This document shows, piece after piece, positions 1 to 8,441 of a stretch of 64,000 bases of DNA (positions are counted from its first letter, which is position 1; every line of letters starts with the position of its first letter). The notes under the pieces are model-generated. The model made no database searches. It had not been told where the DNA came from and worked only from the letters and a program-made list of their open reading frames with translations. The position numbers and the translations under genes are program-made. Source of the DNA: JBDNJM01 sp041687755 (GTDB taxonomy: Bacteria; Planctomycetota; UBA1135; GCA-002686595); the NCBI GenBank assembly GCA_041687755.1, contig JBDNJM010000154.1:62001-126000 (forward strand). The letters are read 5' to 3'.

Positions 1-1
1 C

Positions 2-217
2 ACCGGCTACAGCGGCCGAACGGCCATCTACGAGTTCCTGCCGGTCGTCGAGGAACTGCGCACCGAGATCATGGAGGGCGCCACCGCTAGCCAGATGCAG
101 CGTTCAGCCCTCAAGCGCGGGGTCACGACCCTGCGCCGGGACGGCATCGCCAAAATCATCAGTCGCATCACGACCCCCGACGAGGTACTGCGCATGACCC
201 AGATTTCCTTTGGCTGA
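2..217 (+). CDS. gspE: Type II secretion ATPase GspE, C-terminal fragment
   Basis: The window opens inside this gene. The 71 visible residues begin with TGYSGRTAIYEF, the motif that follows the zinc-binding tetracysteine region in GspE/PilB secretion ATPases, and end in MTQISFG before a TGA stop. In the family this cytoplasmic hexameric ATPase powers assembly of the pseudopilus. The catalytic Walker motifs lie upstream, outside the window. The next gene is gspF, 156 bases downstream on the same strand, followed by gspG-H-I-J, so GspE is more likely than a type IV pilus PilB. Only the C-terminus is seen, so integrity of the gene cannot be judged. Confidence 0.82.
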   Translation, partial: TGYSGRTAIYEFLPVVEELRTEIMEGATASQMQRSALKRGVTTLRRDGIAKIISRITTPDEVLRMTQISFG

Positions 218-373
218 GCGGGCACGGCCGCAGCCACCGCGGGGTGGCCGAGAGGCCGCTCCGGAGGGCCTGGCAGCCCTCCGCCCCACCCAGTTCTGAC
301 GCCGCCAACCGCAGCGGCCACCACGACGTAAGCTTGATCAGGGCCCACTAGGGGCCCCACCCACCCACCTCCG

Positions 374-1681
374 ATGCCGATCTTCGAGTACAAAGCCTAC
401 GCCGAGGGCGGCGCCACCCGCACCGGGGTGATCGACGCCGACAGCCCGCGCGAGGCGCGCAACCGCCTGCGGCGCGAAAAGCTGCTGGTGTCCGATCTGC
501 GCGAGGTTCGCGGCAGGGGCAAGCGCAAGTCGTCCAAGTCGTCGACCTCCGCTGAGGGCGGCGAGAGCAGCTCGTCATCGAAGCCGCGCCGCGAGAGCAT
601 GCTCTCCAAGGCGATGGACAAGCGTCGCCAGAACATGAACGGCGCCAGCGGGCGCGACCTCGAGCTGGTCGCCGGCATCACCCGTCAGCTGGGCACGCTG
701 ATCGGCGCCGGCATTCCTCTGTCGGAGGCGCTCAAGGCCGTCATCGACCAGGCCGAGTCCCGGCGCATCGAGACCCTGTTCCGCGAGCTGCGCGAGCGCA
801 TCACCCAAGGGTCCTCGCTCGGCGACGCGATGGCCGAGCACCCCGAGCTGTTCAGCGACCTGTACGTCAACATGCTGCGGGCCGGTGAGGCGACGGGCCA
901 AGTCGACACCGTGCTGACGCGCCTGGCCGACTTCCTGCAGAGCCAGCGCGCCCTGCAGCGCAAGATCGTGTCTGCGATGACCTACCCGGCGCTGATGATT
1001 TCGCTGGGGCTGGTCGTGGTCTCCGTGCTGATGGCGTTCGTCGTCCCGAAGATCACCTCGATGCTGGAGGACACGGGCCAAGAGCTGCCCCTGCCGACCC
1101 AGATTCTGATGGTCATCAGTGGCGTGTTTCAGAACTACTGGTGGCTCGGCGCACTGATGATCGCCGGCATCTCCTATGCGGTCCAGCGCTTCTACCGCAC
1201 CAAGCGCGGCAGGCTGGTGCTCGACAAGTTCATGCTGAGCACCCCATTCTTCGGGGAGCTGCTGCGCAAGAGTGCCGTCGCGCGCTTCGCCCGCACCCTC
1301 TCGACGCTGCTCTCGAGCGGCGTGGCGGCCGTCCAGGCCCTCGAGATCACCGGCAACGTCATCGGCAACCAGGTGATCGCGAATGCGACCGCCGACATGC
1401 GCGTCAAGATCCTCGAGGGCGCGGACATCGCCACGCCCCTGAAGGCCTCCGGCGTGTTCCCGCCCATGGTCGGCTACATGGTCTCGGTCGGCGAACAGTC
1501 CGGCGAACTCGAGGTCATGCTCGACCGCATCGCCGACGCCTACGACGAAGAGGTCGAGGTCGTCAGCGAGCGGGTGCTCTCGATCCTCGAGCCGATCATG
1601 ATCGTGCTCCTGGCCGGCGTCGTCGGCTACATCGTCGTCTCCATCATCCTGCCCATCCTCCAGGTTGGCGCGATCCAGTAA
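374..1681 (+). CDS. gspF: Type II secretion inner-membrane platform protein GspF
   Basis: 435 residues. The start MPIFEYKAYAEGG and the following DADSPREARNRLR segment are typical of GspF, the polytopic inner-membrane platform that couples the GspE ATPase to the pseudopilus. Two T2SSF domains follow, with hydrophobic segments near residues 209-231, 258-275 and a long one at about 404-430. Between the N-terminal cap (to about residue 45) and the first T2SSF domain is a hydrophilic Ser/Lys-rich linker (about 47-85, with a run of five serines) that looks longer than usual. The gene sits between gspE and gspG. It could be PilC, but the operon context favours GspF. Confidence 0.93.
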   Translation: MPIFEYKAYAEGGATRTGVIDADSPREARNRLRREKLLVSDLREVRGRGKRKSSKSSTSAEGGESSSSSKPRRESMLSKAMDKRRQNMNGASGRDLELVAGITRQLGTLIGAGIPLSEALKAVIDQAESRRIETLFRELRERITQGSSLGDAMAEHPELFSDLYVNMLRAGEATGQVDTVLTRLADFLQSQRALQRKIVSAMTYPALMISLGLVVVSVLMAFVVPKITSMLEDTGQELPLPTQILMVISGVFQNYWWLGALMIAGISYAVQRFYRTKRGRLVLDKFMLSTPFFGELLRKSAVARFARTLSTLLSSGVAAVQALEITGNVIGNQVIANATADMRVKILEGADIATPLKASGVFPPMVGYMVSVGEQSGELEVMLDRIADAYDEEVEVVSERVLSILEPIMIVLLAGVVGYIVVSIILPILQVGAIQ

Positions 1682-1733
1682 CTCATCCCGCGCACTCGAA
1701 TGGGCCGGAACGGCCCGCGTAGACCCAAGCACC

Positions 1734-2183
1734 ATGAAGATCCAGAATCGCTTCCGAGCGACGCTCACGAAGCGCCGCACCACGAACCCCTCGAGCGGCT
1801 TCTCGCTCGCCGAGATGATGGTCGTGATCGTCATCATCGGTCTCCTGGCCACGCTGGTCGTCCCGAACGTGATCCGTTACCTCGGCAGCGCGAACTCGAC
1901 CAAGGCCAAGGCGGACATGACCCAGATCACCAGCGCGATCAGCGCCTACACCATCCAGAACAAGATGCGCCCCCCGGAGTCCCTGGAGGAGCTGGTCAAC
2001 CCCGAAGACGGGGCGGGCAGCTACTTCACCTCCAAGAAGATGCCCCTCGATCCTTGGGGCCAGGAGTACATGTACGAACGGAACGGCTCGGCCTTCGAGC
2101 TCATCAGCTATGGCCGCGACCTGGTTCCCGGGGGTGAAGGCGACGACGCCGACATCGTCTGGTCCGAAATCGAGGGCGAGTAG
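1734..2183 (+). CDS. gspG: Major pseudopilin GspG
   Basis: 149 residues from ATG 1734, chosen because it gives a compact 22-residue basic leader ending in G22 before FSLAEMMVVIVIIGLLA. This is a prepilin peptidase site with the conserved Glu at +5. The hydrophobic helix is followed by a short globular domain ending in GGEGDDADIV, matching the GspG C-terminus, where acidic residues bind calcium in characterised homologues. GspG is the main subunit of the periplasmic pseudopilus. It lies 52 bases after gspF and 8 bases before gspH. An in-frame start 69 bases upstream would add a non-leader-like extension and was rejected. Confidence 0.93.
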   Translation: MKIQNRFRATLTKRRTTNPSSGFSLAEMMVVIVIIGLLATLVVPNVIRYLGSANSTKAKADMTQITSAISAYTIQNKMRPPESLEELVNPEDGAGSYFTSKKMPLDPWGQEYMYERNGSAFELISYGRDLVPGGEGDDADIVWSEIEGE

Positions 2184-2191
2184 ACCCACTC

Positions 2192-2782
2192 GTGAAGTCC
2201 AGGCCGCGAATCGAGCGCCGCTCCGCGGCCGCAGGCTTCACGCTCGTCGAGCTGATGGTGGCCATCGTCATTATCGGTCTGATGGCGGGCATCGTCTCCG
2301 TTTCCTGGGAGCGCATCCTCCCAGGCGCCCAGCTGAACGCGGACGTCCGCGGACTCTCCAACCGGCTGCACGGCGCACGCTCGGAGTCGATCTCCCGCTC
2401 CGCGATCTTCCGCATCTTCTACGACCTCGACAACGAGGAATACTGGATGCTGACGCCGTACGACGAGGAGGGCCGCCTGCAGAGCCGGCCCTACGACCCG
2501 AGTGAGCCCTCGGATGAGCAGGGCCGCGTCGAGGCCTTCCGAACAGCGCTGCGAGCCGGAATCGAGTTCGTTGAGGTCACCATCGACGGTGAGGTGTACT
2601 CGGACGGCGTGGTGCAGGTGCGCTTCGACCCTCTCGGGGCCAGCAACGACCACTCGGTCGTCTTGCACCAAGACAAGCCGCAGCGCGAGTACACCGTTGA
2701 AGTCCTGGGCCTCACCGGACTGATCCGCTTCCACGACGGTATCTTCCGTCGCGAGGTCCCCGACGACTCGGACTTCAAGTGA
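2192..2782 (+). CDS. gspH: Minor pseudopilin GspH-like
   Basis: 196 residues from a GTG start. A 15-residue basic leader ends in Gly before FTLVELMVAIVIIGLM, the prepilin N-methylation motif with Glu at +5, followed by a beta-rich C-terminal domain (about residues 60-196). The position between gspG and gspI and the length fit GspH, a minor pseudopilin of the type II secretion tip. Sequence outside the N-terminal helix is poorly conserved in the family, so the H assignment rests mainly on gene order. Its TGA overlaps the ATG of the next gene (TGATG). Confidence 0.82.
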   Translation: MKSRPRIERRSAAAGFTLVELMVAIVIIGLMAGIVSVSWERILPGAQLNADVRGLSNRLHGARSESISRSAIFRIFYDLDNEEYWMLTPYDEEGRLQSRPYDPSEPSDEQGRVEAFRTALRAGIEFVEVTIDGEVYSDGVVQVRFDPLGASNDHSVVLHQDKPQREYTVEVLGLTGLIRFHDGIFRREVPDDSDFK

Positions 2783-3318
2783 TGCTACGCCCCAACACTC
2801 CGCCTCGCTCCGGTCAACGCCCGGGCTTCACCCTCGCCGAGGTCGCGGTCACGATCGTGATCGTCGGTATCGCGCTAGTGCTATGCCTGCAGGGCCTCAA
2901 CGGGGCCAAGCTCCAGGCCGCCTGGACCCGCAACTTCAAGCTGGCCCGCGAGCTGGGCTCGGTCACCCTGGGAGAGGTTGCTTCCGGCCTCTACTCCGAG
3001 GACATCGCAGACGGACTGTCGGGCACGTACTCCGACGCCGACTACTCTGAGTTCAGCTACGAGGTCGTCGCCGGCGACGACGAGCTGAGCGACACGAACG
3101 ACGAGGACAACGGGCGCTACGACTCCTGGAATCGTGACGACGAGAACGACGACGAAGAGGATGACGAGGAGGCCGAGGAGCCCTACGAGAAGATCAAGGT
3201 CCGGGTGCGCTTCCCGGAGATTGGCGACTACCCCGCCGAGGTGATCCTGGAGCAGTGGATCGAGTGGACGCTCGTCTACGGCGAAGAAGAGGACGACACG
3301 TCCCCCGGAGGACTCTGA
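2782..3318 (+). CDS. gspI: Minor pseudopilin GspI-like with acidic insert
   Basis: 178 residues from ATG 2782, which overlaps the gspH stop. A GTG three bases upstream is also possible. The 15-residue leader ends in Gly before FTLAEVAVTIVIVG, a type IV prepilin signal. The operon position between H and J suggests GspI, which nucleates the pseudopilus tip with J and K. An odd feature is a very acidic Asp/Glu/Asn stretch at about residues 94-136, which could bind calcium or simply be a disordered loop. The stop overlaps the gspJ start by one base (TGATG), implying translational coupling. Confidence 0.78.
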   Translation: MLRPNTPPRSGQRPGFTLAEVAVTIVIVGIALVLCLQGLNGAKLQAAWTRNFKLARELGSVTLGEVASGLYSEDIADGLSGTYSDADYSEFSYEVVAGDDELSDTNDEDNGRYDSWNRDDENDDEEDDEEAEEPYEKIKVRVRFPEIGDYPAEVILEQWIEWTLVYGEEEDDTSPGGL

Positions 3319-4322
3319 TGAATCAAGTGCCCCAGCCCCTAGCGCGAGCAGTCCGAACGCTCCAACGCGGCTCCCAGGCCGGCTTCACGCTCGTCGAAGT
3401 GCTCGTCGTGCTGCTGATCATGTCGGGCATCCTCGTCACGATCACCCAGGTCCTGAACAGCGCCCGCGCCACGCGCGACCTGATCCACAACATCAACGAG
3501 ACCCAGATGGCCGGGCCCGCGATCCTCGACCACGTCGAGCGCGATCTGCGAGCCATGTTCGTCTACGACCGCGGCCCCGAGAACGTCCTGTACGTCGAGG
3601 ACCGCACGATCTCGGGCTTCGACGCCGACACGATGGCGTTCGTCACCTCGACCAACAGCCTGATGCTGACCGAGGACACGACCGGCGGCGGACGCTTCGT
3701 GCAGGGCGACTACGGCGAGGTCGGCTACGTGCTGCGCCCGAACCCCGAAGCCCCCAACGACTTCCTCGAAGTCTGGCGCCGCGAACAGTTCGGCGTGGAC
3801 GAGCTGCCCTTCGAAGGCGGCCAGTTCGCGTTCCTCCACGACCGCGTGAAGGGCTTCGACATCCAGGTGTTCTCCGACAACGGCGAAGACTCCGAGCCCC
3901 TCGACGAGTGGGGCGTGGACGACAACGACTCCGAGGCGATCGGCCTCCCCGCCCGCATCGAGATCACGCTGACGCTCGAGTTGGCGCCCCGCCTGGTGCG
4001 CGAGACCATGCCGATCGCCCGGGTCGACAAGCGCACGGTCACCTACCGACGCATCGTGCGCTTCAACGAACGCCTCCGGAACGCCCTCGGCCAGGTGCGC
4101 CCCGTCGCCCTGATCCCCAACATCACCCCGCCCATCCCCGGCAACAGCCCGGGCACAAACGTCGACGCGGCCGGCGACGGCAGCAACGGCTCCGACGACG
4201 GCGGCCTCCAGCTCTCCCCCGAAGGCGCCGACCTGACCCTGACAGGCGGCTTCGGCGGCGGAGACGGCGGCGGCGGTGGAGGCCTGCCGCCGGGCGGCCT
4301 CGACCTCTTCGGCGGCGGCTGA
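3318..4322 (+). CDS. gspJ: Minor pseudopilin GspJ-like with glycine-rich tail
   Basis: 334 residues from ATG 3318, overlapping the gspI stop. The leader ends AG before FTLVEVLVVLLIMSG, a prepilin peptidase site. The large beta-rich domain (about residues 45-265) fits GspJ. The last roughly 60 residues are Asn/Gly/Asp-rich and end in polyglycine, an extension not usual for GspJ and probably disordered. No GspK, L or M follows: the next gene is serS on the opposite strand, so the rest of the secretion machinery must lie upstream or elsewhere. Confidence 0.8.
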   Translation: MNQVPQPLARAVRTLQRGSQAGFTLVEVLVVLLIMSGILVTITQVLNSARATRDLIHNINETQMAGPAILDHVERDLRAMFVYDRGPENVLYVEDRTISGFDADTMAFVTSTNSLMLTEDTTGGGRFVQGDYGEVGYVLRPNPEAPNDFLEVWRREQFGVDELPFEGGQFAFLHDRVKGFDIQVFSDNGEDSEPLDEWGVDDNDSEAIGLPARIEITLTLELAPRLVRETMPIARVDKRTVTYRRIVRFNERLRNALGQVRPVALIPNITPPIPGNSPGTNVDAAGDGSNGSDDGGLQLSPEGADLTLTGGFGGGDGGGGGGLPPGGLDLFGGG

Positions 4323-4461
4323 TCGGCCCGGCCCGCGGGGTCTCCCCCCCCGGTTCCCCCCCCATGGGGTCACGGGGAGCAGGGTTCAGGTTCCGCTGGC
4401 GGGCGAGAAAAGCGGTGCGGCGGTTCGTTCGGACTCGCTCCTACCGTCCATCCCGCTCAGA

Positions 4462-5739
4462 TCAGAGTTCCTTGCCCAGGAGGGCGCGGCCGTGGAGGTA
4501 CGGGCGCAGGGGCTCGGGAACCGCTACTTGGCCCGTTGCCGTCTGGTGGTTCTCCAGCAGCGCGATCAGCATCCGGGTGCTGGCGGCCACCGTGTTGTTC
4601 AGGGTGTGGCAGAAGTGCACTTTGCCGTCCTTATCGCGGTAGCGCATGTCGAGGCGACGGGCCTGGAACTCGTGAAAGCGGCTCGCGCTGTGGGTCTCGC
4701 CGTAACTCTCGCGGCTCGGCATCCACGTTTCGATGTCGAACTTCTGGACCTGCGGTTGGCCCAGGTCGCCGCCGCACACGTTGACGACGCGGTAGGGCAG
4801 GTCGAGCGCAGCCAAGACCTCCTCGGAGTTGCCGAGGATGCTGTGGTGGTGCTCGATGCTGTTGGCCTCGTCCGAGCGGTCGATCACGACCTGCTCGACC
4901 TTCTGGAACTGATGCACGCGGTACAGCCCGCGGGTGTCCTTGCCGTACGTTCCGGCCTCGCGGCGGTAGCACGTGGACAAGGCCACGTAGCGCTTCGGAA
5001 GCTCGGCACCGTCGAGGATCGCGCCGCCGTGGATCGCCGTCACCGGCACCTCGGCGGTTCCCACGAGGCAGAGGTCGTCGCGATCGTCACAGCGGTAGGC
5101 CTGGTCCTCGCCTCCGGGGAAGTAGCCCGTCCCAATCATCGTCTCGTTGCGCACGAGCGTGGGCACCGAGACCGGCACGAAGCCCTTGGAGACCATGTGG
5201 TCGAGGGCGAAGCGCATGACCGCCCCCTCGAGCAGGGACATGTCCCCGAACAGCAGGTAGTTGCGGCTGCCGGAGATCCGGCCCGCGGCCTCAACCTCTA
5301 GCCAGCCCTGCGCCTCGGCCAGGCTCACGTGATCGCGGGCCACGAAGTCAAAGGAACGCGGCTCCCCCACCTTGCGCAGCTCCACGTTGTCGGTGTCGTC
5401 GGCGCCCTCGGGCACCTCGGCGGCGGGCAGGTTCGGAACGCGCAGCAGCAGCGCCTTCAGCTCGTCCGCCTGCTCGGACTGCCCCTTCTCGAGGCCCTTC
5501 AGCTCCGACTTCAGAGCGCCCTGGGCCTTGGCCAGCTCCGCGCGCTGCTCCGGCGGAGCAGCGGCGATCTGCTTGCCCGCCTTGCGCTGCTCGGAGCGCA
5601 GTTCATCCATGCGCTGGCCGCGCTCCCGCGCCGACTTGTCCAGCTCGAGGATGCGGTCCACGTCGAGGTCGATGCGCTTCGTGGCGCAGGCGGCGCGAAC
5701 CCGCTCGGGTTCGCTACGGATCAGCTTGAGGTCGAGCAC
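4462..5739 (-). CDS. serS: Seryl-tRNA synthetase
   Basis: 425 residues, the normal length for SerRS, which charges tRNA-Ser (and tRNA-Sec) with serine in the cytoplasm. The N-terminal 100 residues form the tRNA-binding coiled coil (two Lys/Glu/Ala-rich helices). The class II catalytic core carries the motif 2 region CYRREAGTYGKDTRG with VHQFQKVE, and motif 3 near the C-terminus as HTLNNTVAASTRMLIALLEN. The NNT version of motif 3, instead of the NGSGLAVGR form of enterobacteria, is a lineage variant rather than a defect. It is a single gene, convergent with the gsp operon. Confidence 0.96.
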   Translation of the reverse strand: MLDLKLIRSEPERVRAACATKRIDLDVDRILELDKSARERGQRMDELRSEQRKAGKQIAAAPPEQRAELAKAQGALKSELKGLEKGQSEQADELKALLLRVPNLPAAEVPEGADDTDNVELRKVGEPRSFDFVARDHVSLAEAQGWLEVEAAGRISGSRNYLLFGDMSLLEGAVMRFALDHMVSKGFVPVSVPTLVRNETMIGTGYFPGGEDQAYRCDDRDDLCLVGTAEVPVTAIHGGAILDGAELPKRYVALSTCYRREAGTYGKDTRGLYRVHQFQKVEQVVIDRSDEANSIEHHHSILGNSEEVLAALDLPYRVVNVCGGDLGQPQVQKFDIETWMPSRESYGETHSASRFHEFQARRLDMRYRDKDGKVHFCHTLNNTVAASTRMLIALLENHQTATGQVAVPEPLRPYLHGRALLGKEL

Positions 5740-5990
5740 GAGGAGGTCCGGCGTCAGCGCGCGCCGGTTCGGATGGCACAGGGAATGGCGACGGCCGCAG
5801 GACCCCGCGACCGGCTCGGGAGCCTAGCAGGAGCGGTCTCCAAGTGCGCCCCCTAGCCCCCCACTCCGGGAGGCTGTACTTCGAGGACCCGCAAGGCCCC
5901 GGGGGCGCCGCGAGGTCGGTCCTGGACGTCCCAGGGGCCATCGTCTGCTGACGGGACCGGCGGGCGCTCGCGCAGCTCGGGCGGTCCCGA

Positions 5991-8441
5991 TCAGCGCTCG
6001 AGGGGTCCTGAGCCGGACGGGAGGCGGCCGGGGAGCAGGGCGGCCACCTCGACGACCAGGTCCGCGAACCCGTACCCCTCTGCCGGCTCCCGGTCCACCA
6101 GCGCCTGCACCTCTGCCCGCTCCTCGCGCGTAAGCTCGCGGCCCAGGGCGAGCCGGTAGAGCTTGCTCGCTAGGCTGCGCGTGAACATCTCCGGATGTTG
6201 CATCACATAGTCCTTGAGGTCGCGCAGCCCCCCCAGACTCGACCCGTCCGGGAGCACCGCATCGGCCTCGACGATAGCTCCGAGGCGCCCCTCCGGGAAG
6301 CCGGCGCTGAGCGGGTAGCGCTCACGGAAGCCCCCCGTCGCGCCGTAGCGCTCCAGCGCCAGGCCGATCGGATCGATCTCCGCATGGCAGGCGGCGCAGG
6401 CCGACGACGCCCGGTGGGCCGCCAGCTGCTGGGCCCGCGTCGAGTCCGCGGGCACGTCGGGCGCGAGGGCCGGCACGCTCTCCGGCGGCGGCGGAACGTC
6501 CTCGCCGAGCAGCATGTCGAGCACCCACACGCCGCGCCGGATGGGTGATGAATTGACGCCGTCGCCCGTCGCGGCGAGCACGCTGGCGAGGCCCAGGATG
6601 CCCCCCCGCTCGGCCACCTCGGGCGGAGTCCCAGCCGGCAGCCGAGCGAGGTCGAGCCGTTCGAGCCGCGGTAGCACGCCGGACTGGTAGGCCCGCGCGT
6701 CGATCTCGACCATCGACTCGTACTCGCCCGGAAGGCCCCAGACGCCGCGCATTGGGCGACTGGCGTAGGTGAATGACGAGTCGATCAGCGTGCGCACGGA
6801 GAGGTTCTCGTCCAGGACCTCGCCCAGGAACGCTCGCGAGGCCCCCAAGATCCCCTCCCGCAGCGTCTCCGACCAGGCCTGACGCACGTCGCAGACCATC
6901 AGGTTCTCGACGCTCCGGTTCCCGAGCCACTGCTCCGCGAGCCCGTCGATGAACGCTTGATGGCGCCCGTGCGCCAGCAAGCGCCGAGTCTGCTGCCTCA
7001 GGACCTCGGGGTCGGAGAGCCGCGACCCTGCGGCCAGGTGCAAGAGCTCCGCGTCCGGCGGCCCACTCCACAGGAAGTAGGCGAGCAGGCTGGCGAGCCC
7101 ATACTCCCCCGCAACCGGCGGGCTCGAGTCCAAGAACAGCAGCGGCAGCGAGATCACCAGGCTGCGCACCGCGTCGTGCATCCCGCCAGCGTAGGAAGGA
7201 GCCGCACGGACCGTCTCCACGAGCTCCGTGCGCTCCTCACCGGTCAGCGGCCGGCGGAACGCGCGCTCGGCGAGCGGCTGAAGCGTCTGCAGCACCTGCT
7301 CCGAGAGCTCGACCCCGCGATCCCGGCGAACGAACGGCAGCTGTCGGTCCAGGTGCGCGACGGGCCCGAACAGCTCGAGTGCATCGATCAAGACGGTAGG
7401 CGCTGGCTCGCGCACCGCCCTGCGCAACACCACGGCCAGCTCGGGCCGGTTCAGGCCGTAGCGCTCGTAGGTACTCGGCAGCCGGTTCTCGAGAAACACC
7501 TGCACGGCCTCGCCGGCCTCCAGCTCGACGAGGCACTCGACCTCCCGCGGGTACCCGGGGACGATCTCGAGCTCCCCCAGCCGCGGAAGCGTCGCCCGCA
7601 GGGCCCGTTCGGGCACGTCGTAGTCGTCCGGAGACACCGCGTAGAGTCCCAGCCGCAGCGGCCGACCGTCCACGCCGACCCCGGGGTCGGCCATGGCGCA
7701 CAACCGCAGCCGATACACCCCGGCCTCCGGCGCGCGCAGGTGATGATCCCAGAGCGATCCGACCCAGGCGGATATGTTGATGCCGCTCAGCGCGACGAAA
7801 CCGCGCGATTCGCGCCGTGCCCAATAGGCGCTGCCCAAGTTCCAGTCGGCGAGCCGCGAACGGCGCACGAGTCGCGGCGTGAGCGCCGCCGGCGCGTAGC
7901 GGTCCGCAATGCTGGCGGAGGCCTCGAGCAGCGCTTCCAGGTGGGTCCCTGAGACCGACAACCCGGGCGCGAAGGTGTCGAACGGGAGGTCCGGCGGGTC
8001 GGCCGGGAAGCTCATCGGCAGCTCGACGCCGCGCACGTCGAAGACGTCGCGCAGCGTCAGGTCCAGCTCGCGTCGCGTGAGCCGCCGCAGGGGCACACTG
8101 TCCGCTGGCTCCGAGGGTGCCGGCCCCGCGTCTGACACGAGCCACTCCAGGAACGTCTCGCGCTCGTGAGCCTCCGGCTGGTCGATCGCCCAGCGCGGCG
8201 GCATGACGGCTCGCTCGACGTAGCGCCCCACCAGATCCCAGCGCCGCTCGGGCGCTCCCGCTTCGTCCGAGAACGCCGTCTCGTCCAACCGCAGGCCGGC
8301 CTCCGGCTCGTCCGCACCGTGGCACTCCACGCAGTAGCGCGACAGAAAGCCGCGCCCCTCGGCCGAGTCCTGACTCGCGGAAGCGACCCCTTCGAGGGCC
8401 CCGAGCGCCACCAGCGCGGCTCTGACGAGCGCCCCGCTCAC
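5991..8441 (-). CDS. DUF1587/1595/1592/1588/1585 multidomain protein with cytochrome c-like motif
   Basis: 816 residues from a GTG start that overlaps the stop of the upstream DUF1552 gene (GTGA). An N-terminal hydrophobic signal is followed by CVECH at residues 37-41, the haem-binding motif of the planctomycete cytochrome C (PSCyt1-like) domain. The DUF1587, DUF1595, DUF1592, DUF1588 and DUF1585 segments follow in the usual order. DUF1588 contains a second CxxCH (CAACH, about 682-686) followed by EIDPIGLALE. These exported proteins always pair with DUF1552 proteins, and their reaction is not established. The co-translated partner supports a joint periplasmic function. Confidence 0.9.
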   Translation of the reverse strand: MSGALVRAALVALGALEGVASASQDSAEGRGFLSRYCVECHGADEPEAGLRLDETAFSDEAGAPERRWDLVGRYVERAVMPPRWAIDQPEAHERETFLEWLVSDAGPAPSEPADSVPLRRLTRRELDLTLRDVFDVRGVELPMSFPADPPDLPFDTFAPGLSVSGTHLEALLEASASIADRYAPAALTPRLVRRSRLADWNLGSAYWARRESRGFVALSGINISAWVGSLWDHHLRAPEAGVYRLRLCAMADPGVGVDGRPLRLGLYAVSPDDYDVPERALRATLPRLGELEIVPGYPREVECLVELEAGEAVQVFLENRLPSTYERYGLNRPELAVVLRRAVREPAPTVLIDALELFGPVAHLDRQLPFVRRDRGVELSEQVLQTLQPLAERAFRRPLTGEERTELVETVRAAPSYAGGMHDAVRSLVISLPLLFLDSSPPVAGEYGLASLLAYFLWSGPPDAELLHLAAGSRLSDPEVLRQQTRRLLAHGRHQAFIDGLAEQWLGNRSVENLMVCDVRQAWSETLREGILGASRAFLGEVLDENLSVRTLIDSSFTYASRPMRGVWGLPGEYESMVEIDARAYQSGVLPRLERLDLARLPAGTPPEVAERGGILGLASVLAATGDGVNSSPIRRGVWVLDMLLGEDVPPPPESVPALAPDVPADSTRAQQLAAHRASSACAACHAEIDPIGLALERYGATGGFRERYPLSAGFPEGRLGAIVEADAVLPDGSSLGGLRDLKDYVMQHPEMFTRSLASKLYRLALGRELTREERAEVQALVDREPAEGYGFADLVVEVAALLPGRLPSGSGPLER

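Noticed and set aside
575..1852. Long open frame on the minus strand opposite gspF and gspG
   Set aside because: Low-complexity Ala/Arg/His/Asp-rich peptide, a composition shadow of GspF/GspG.
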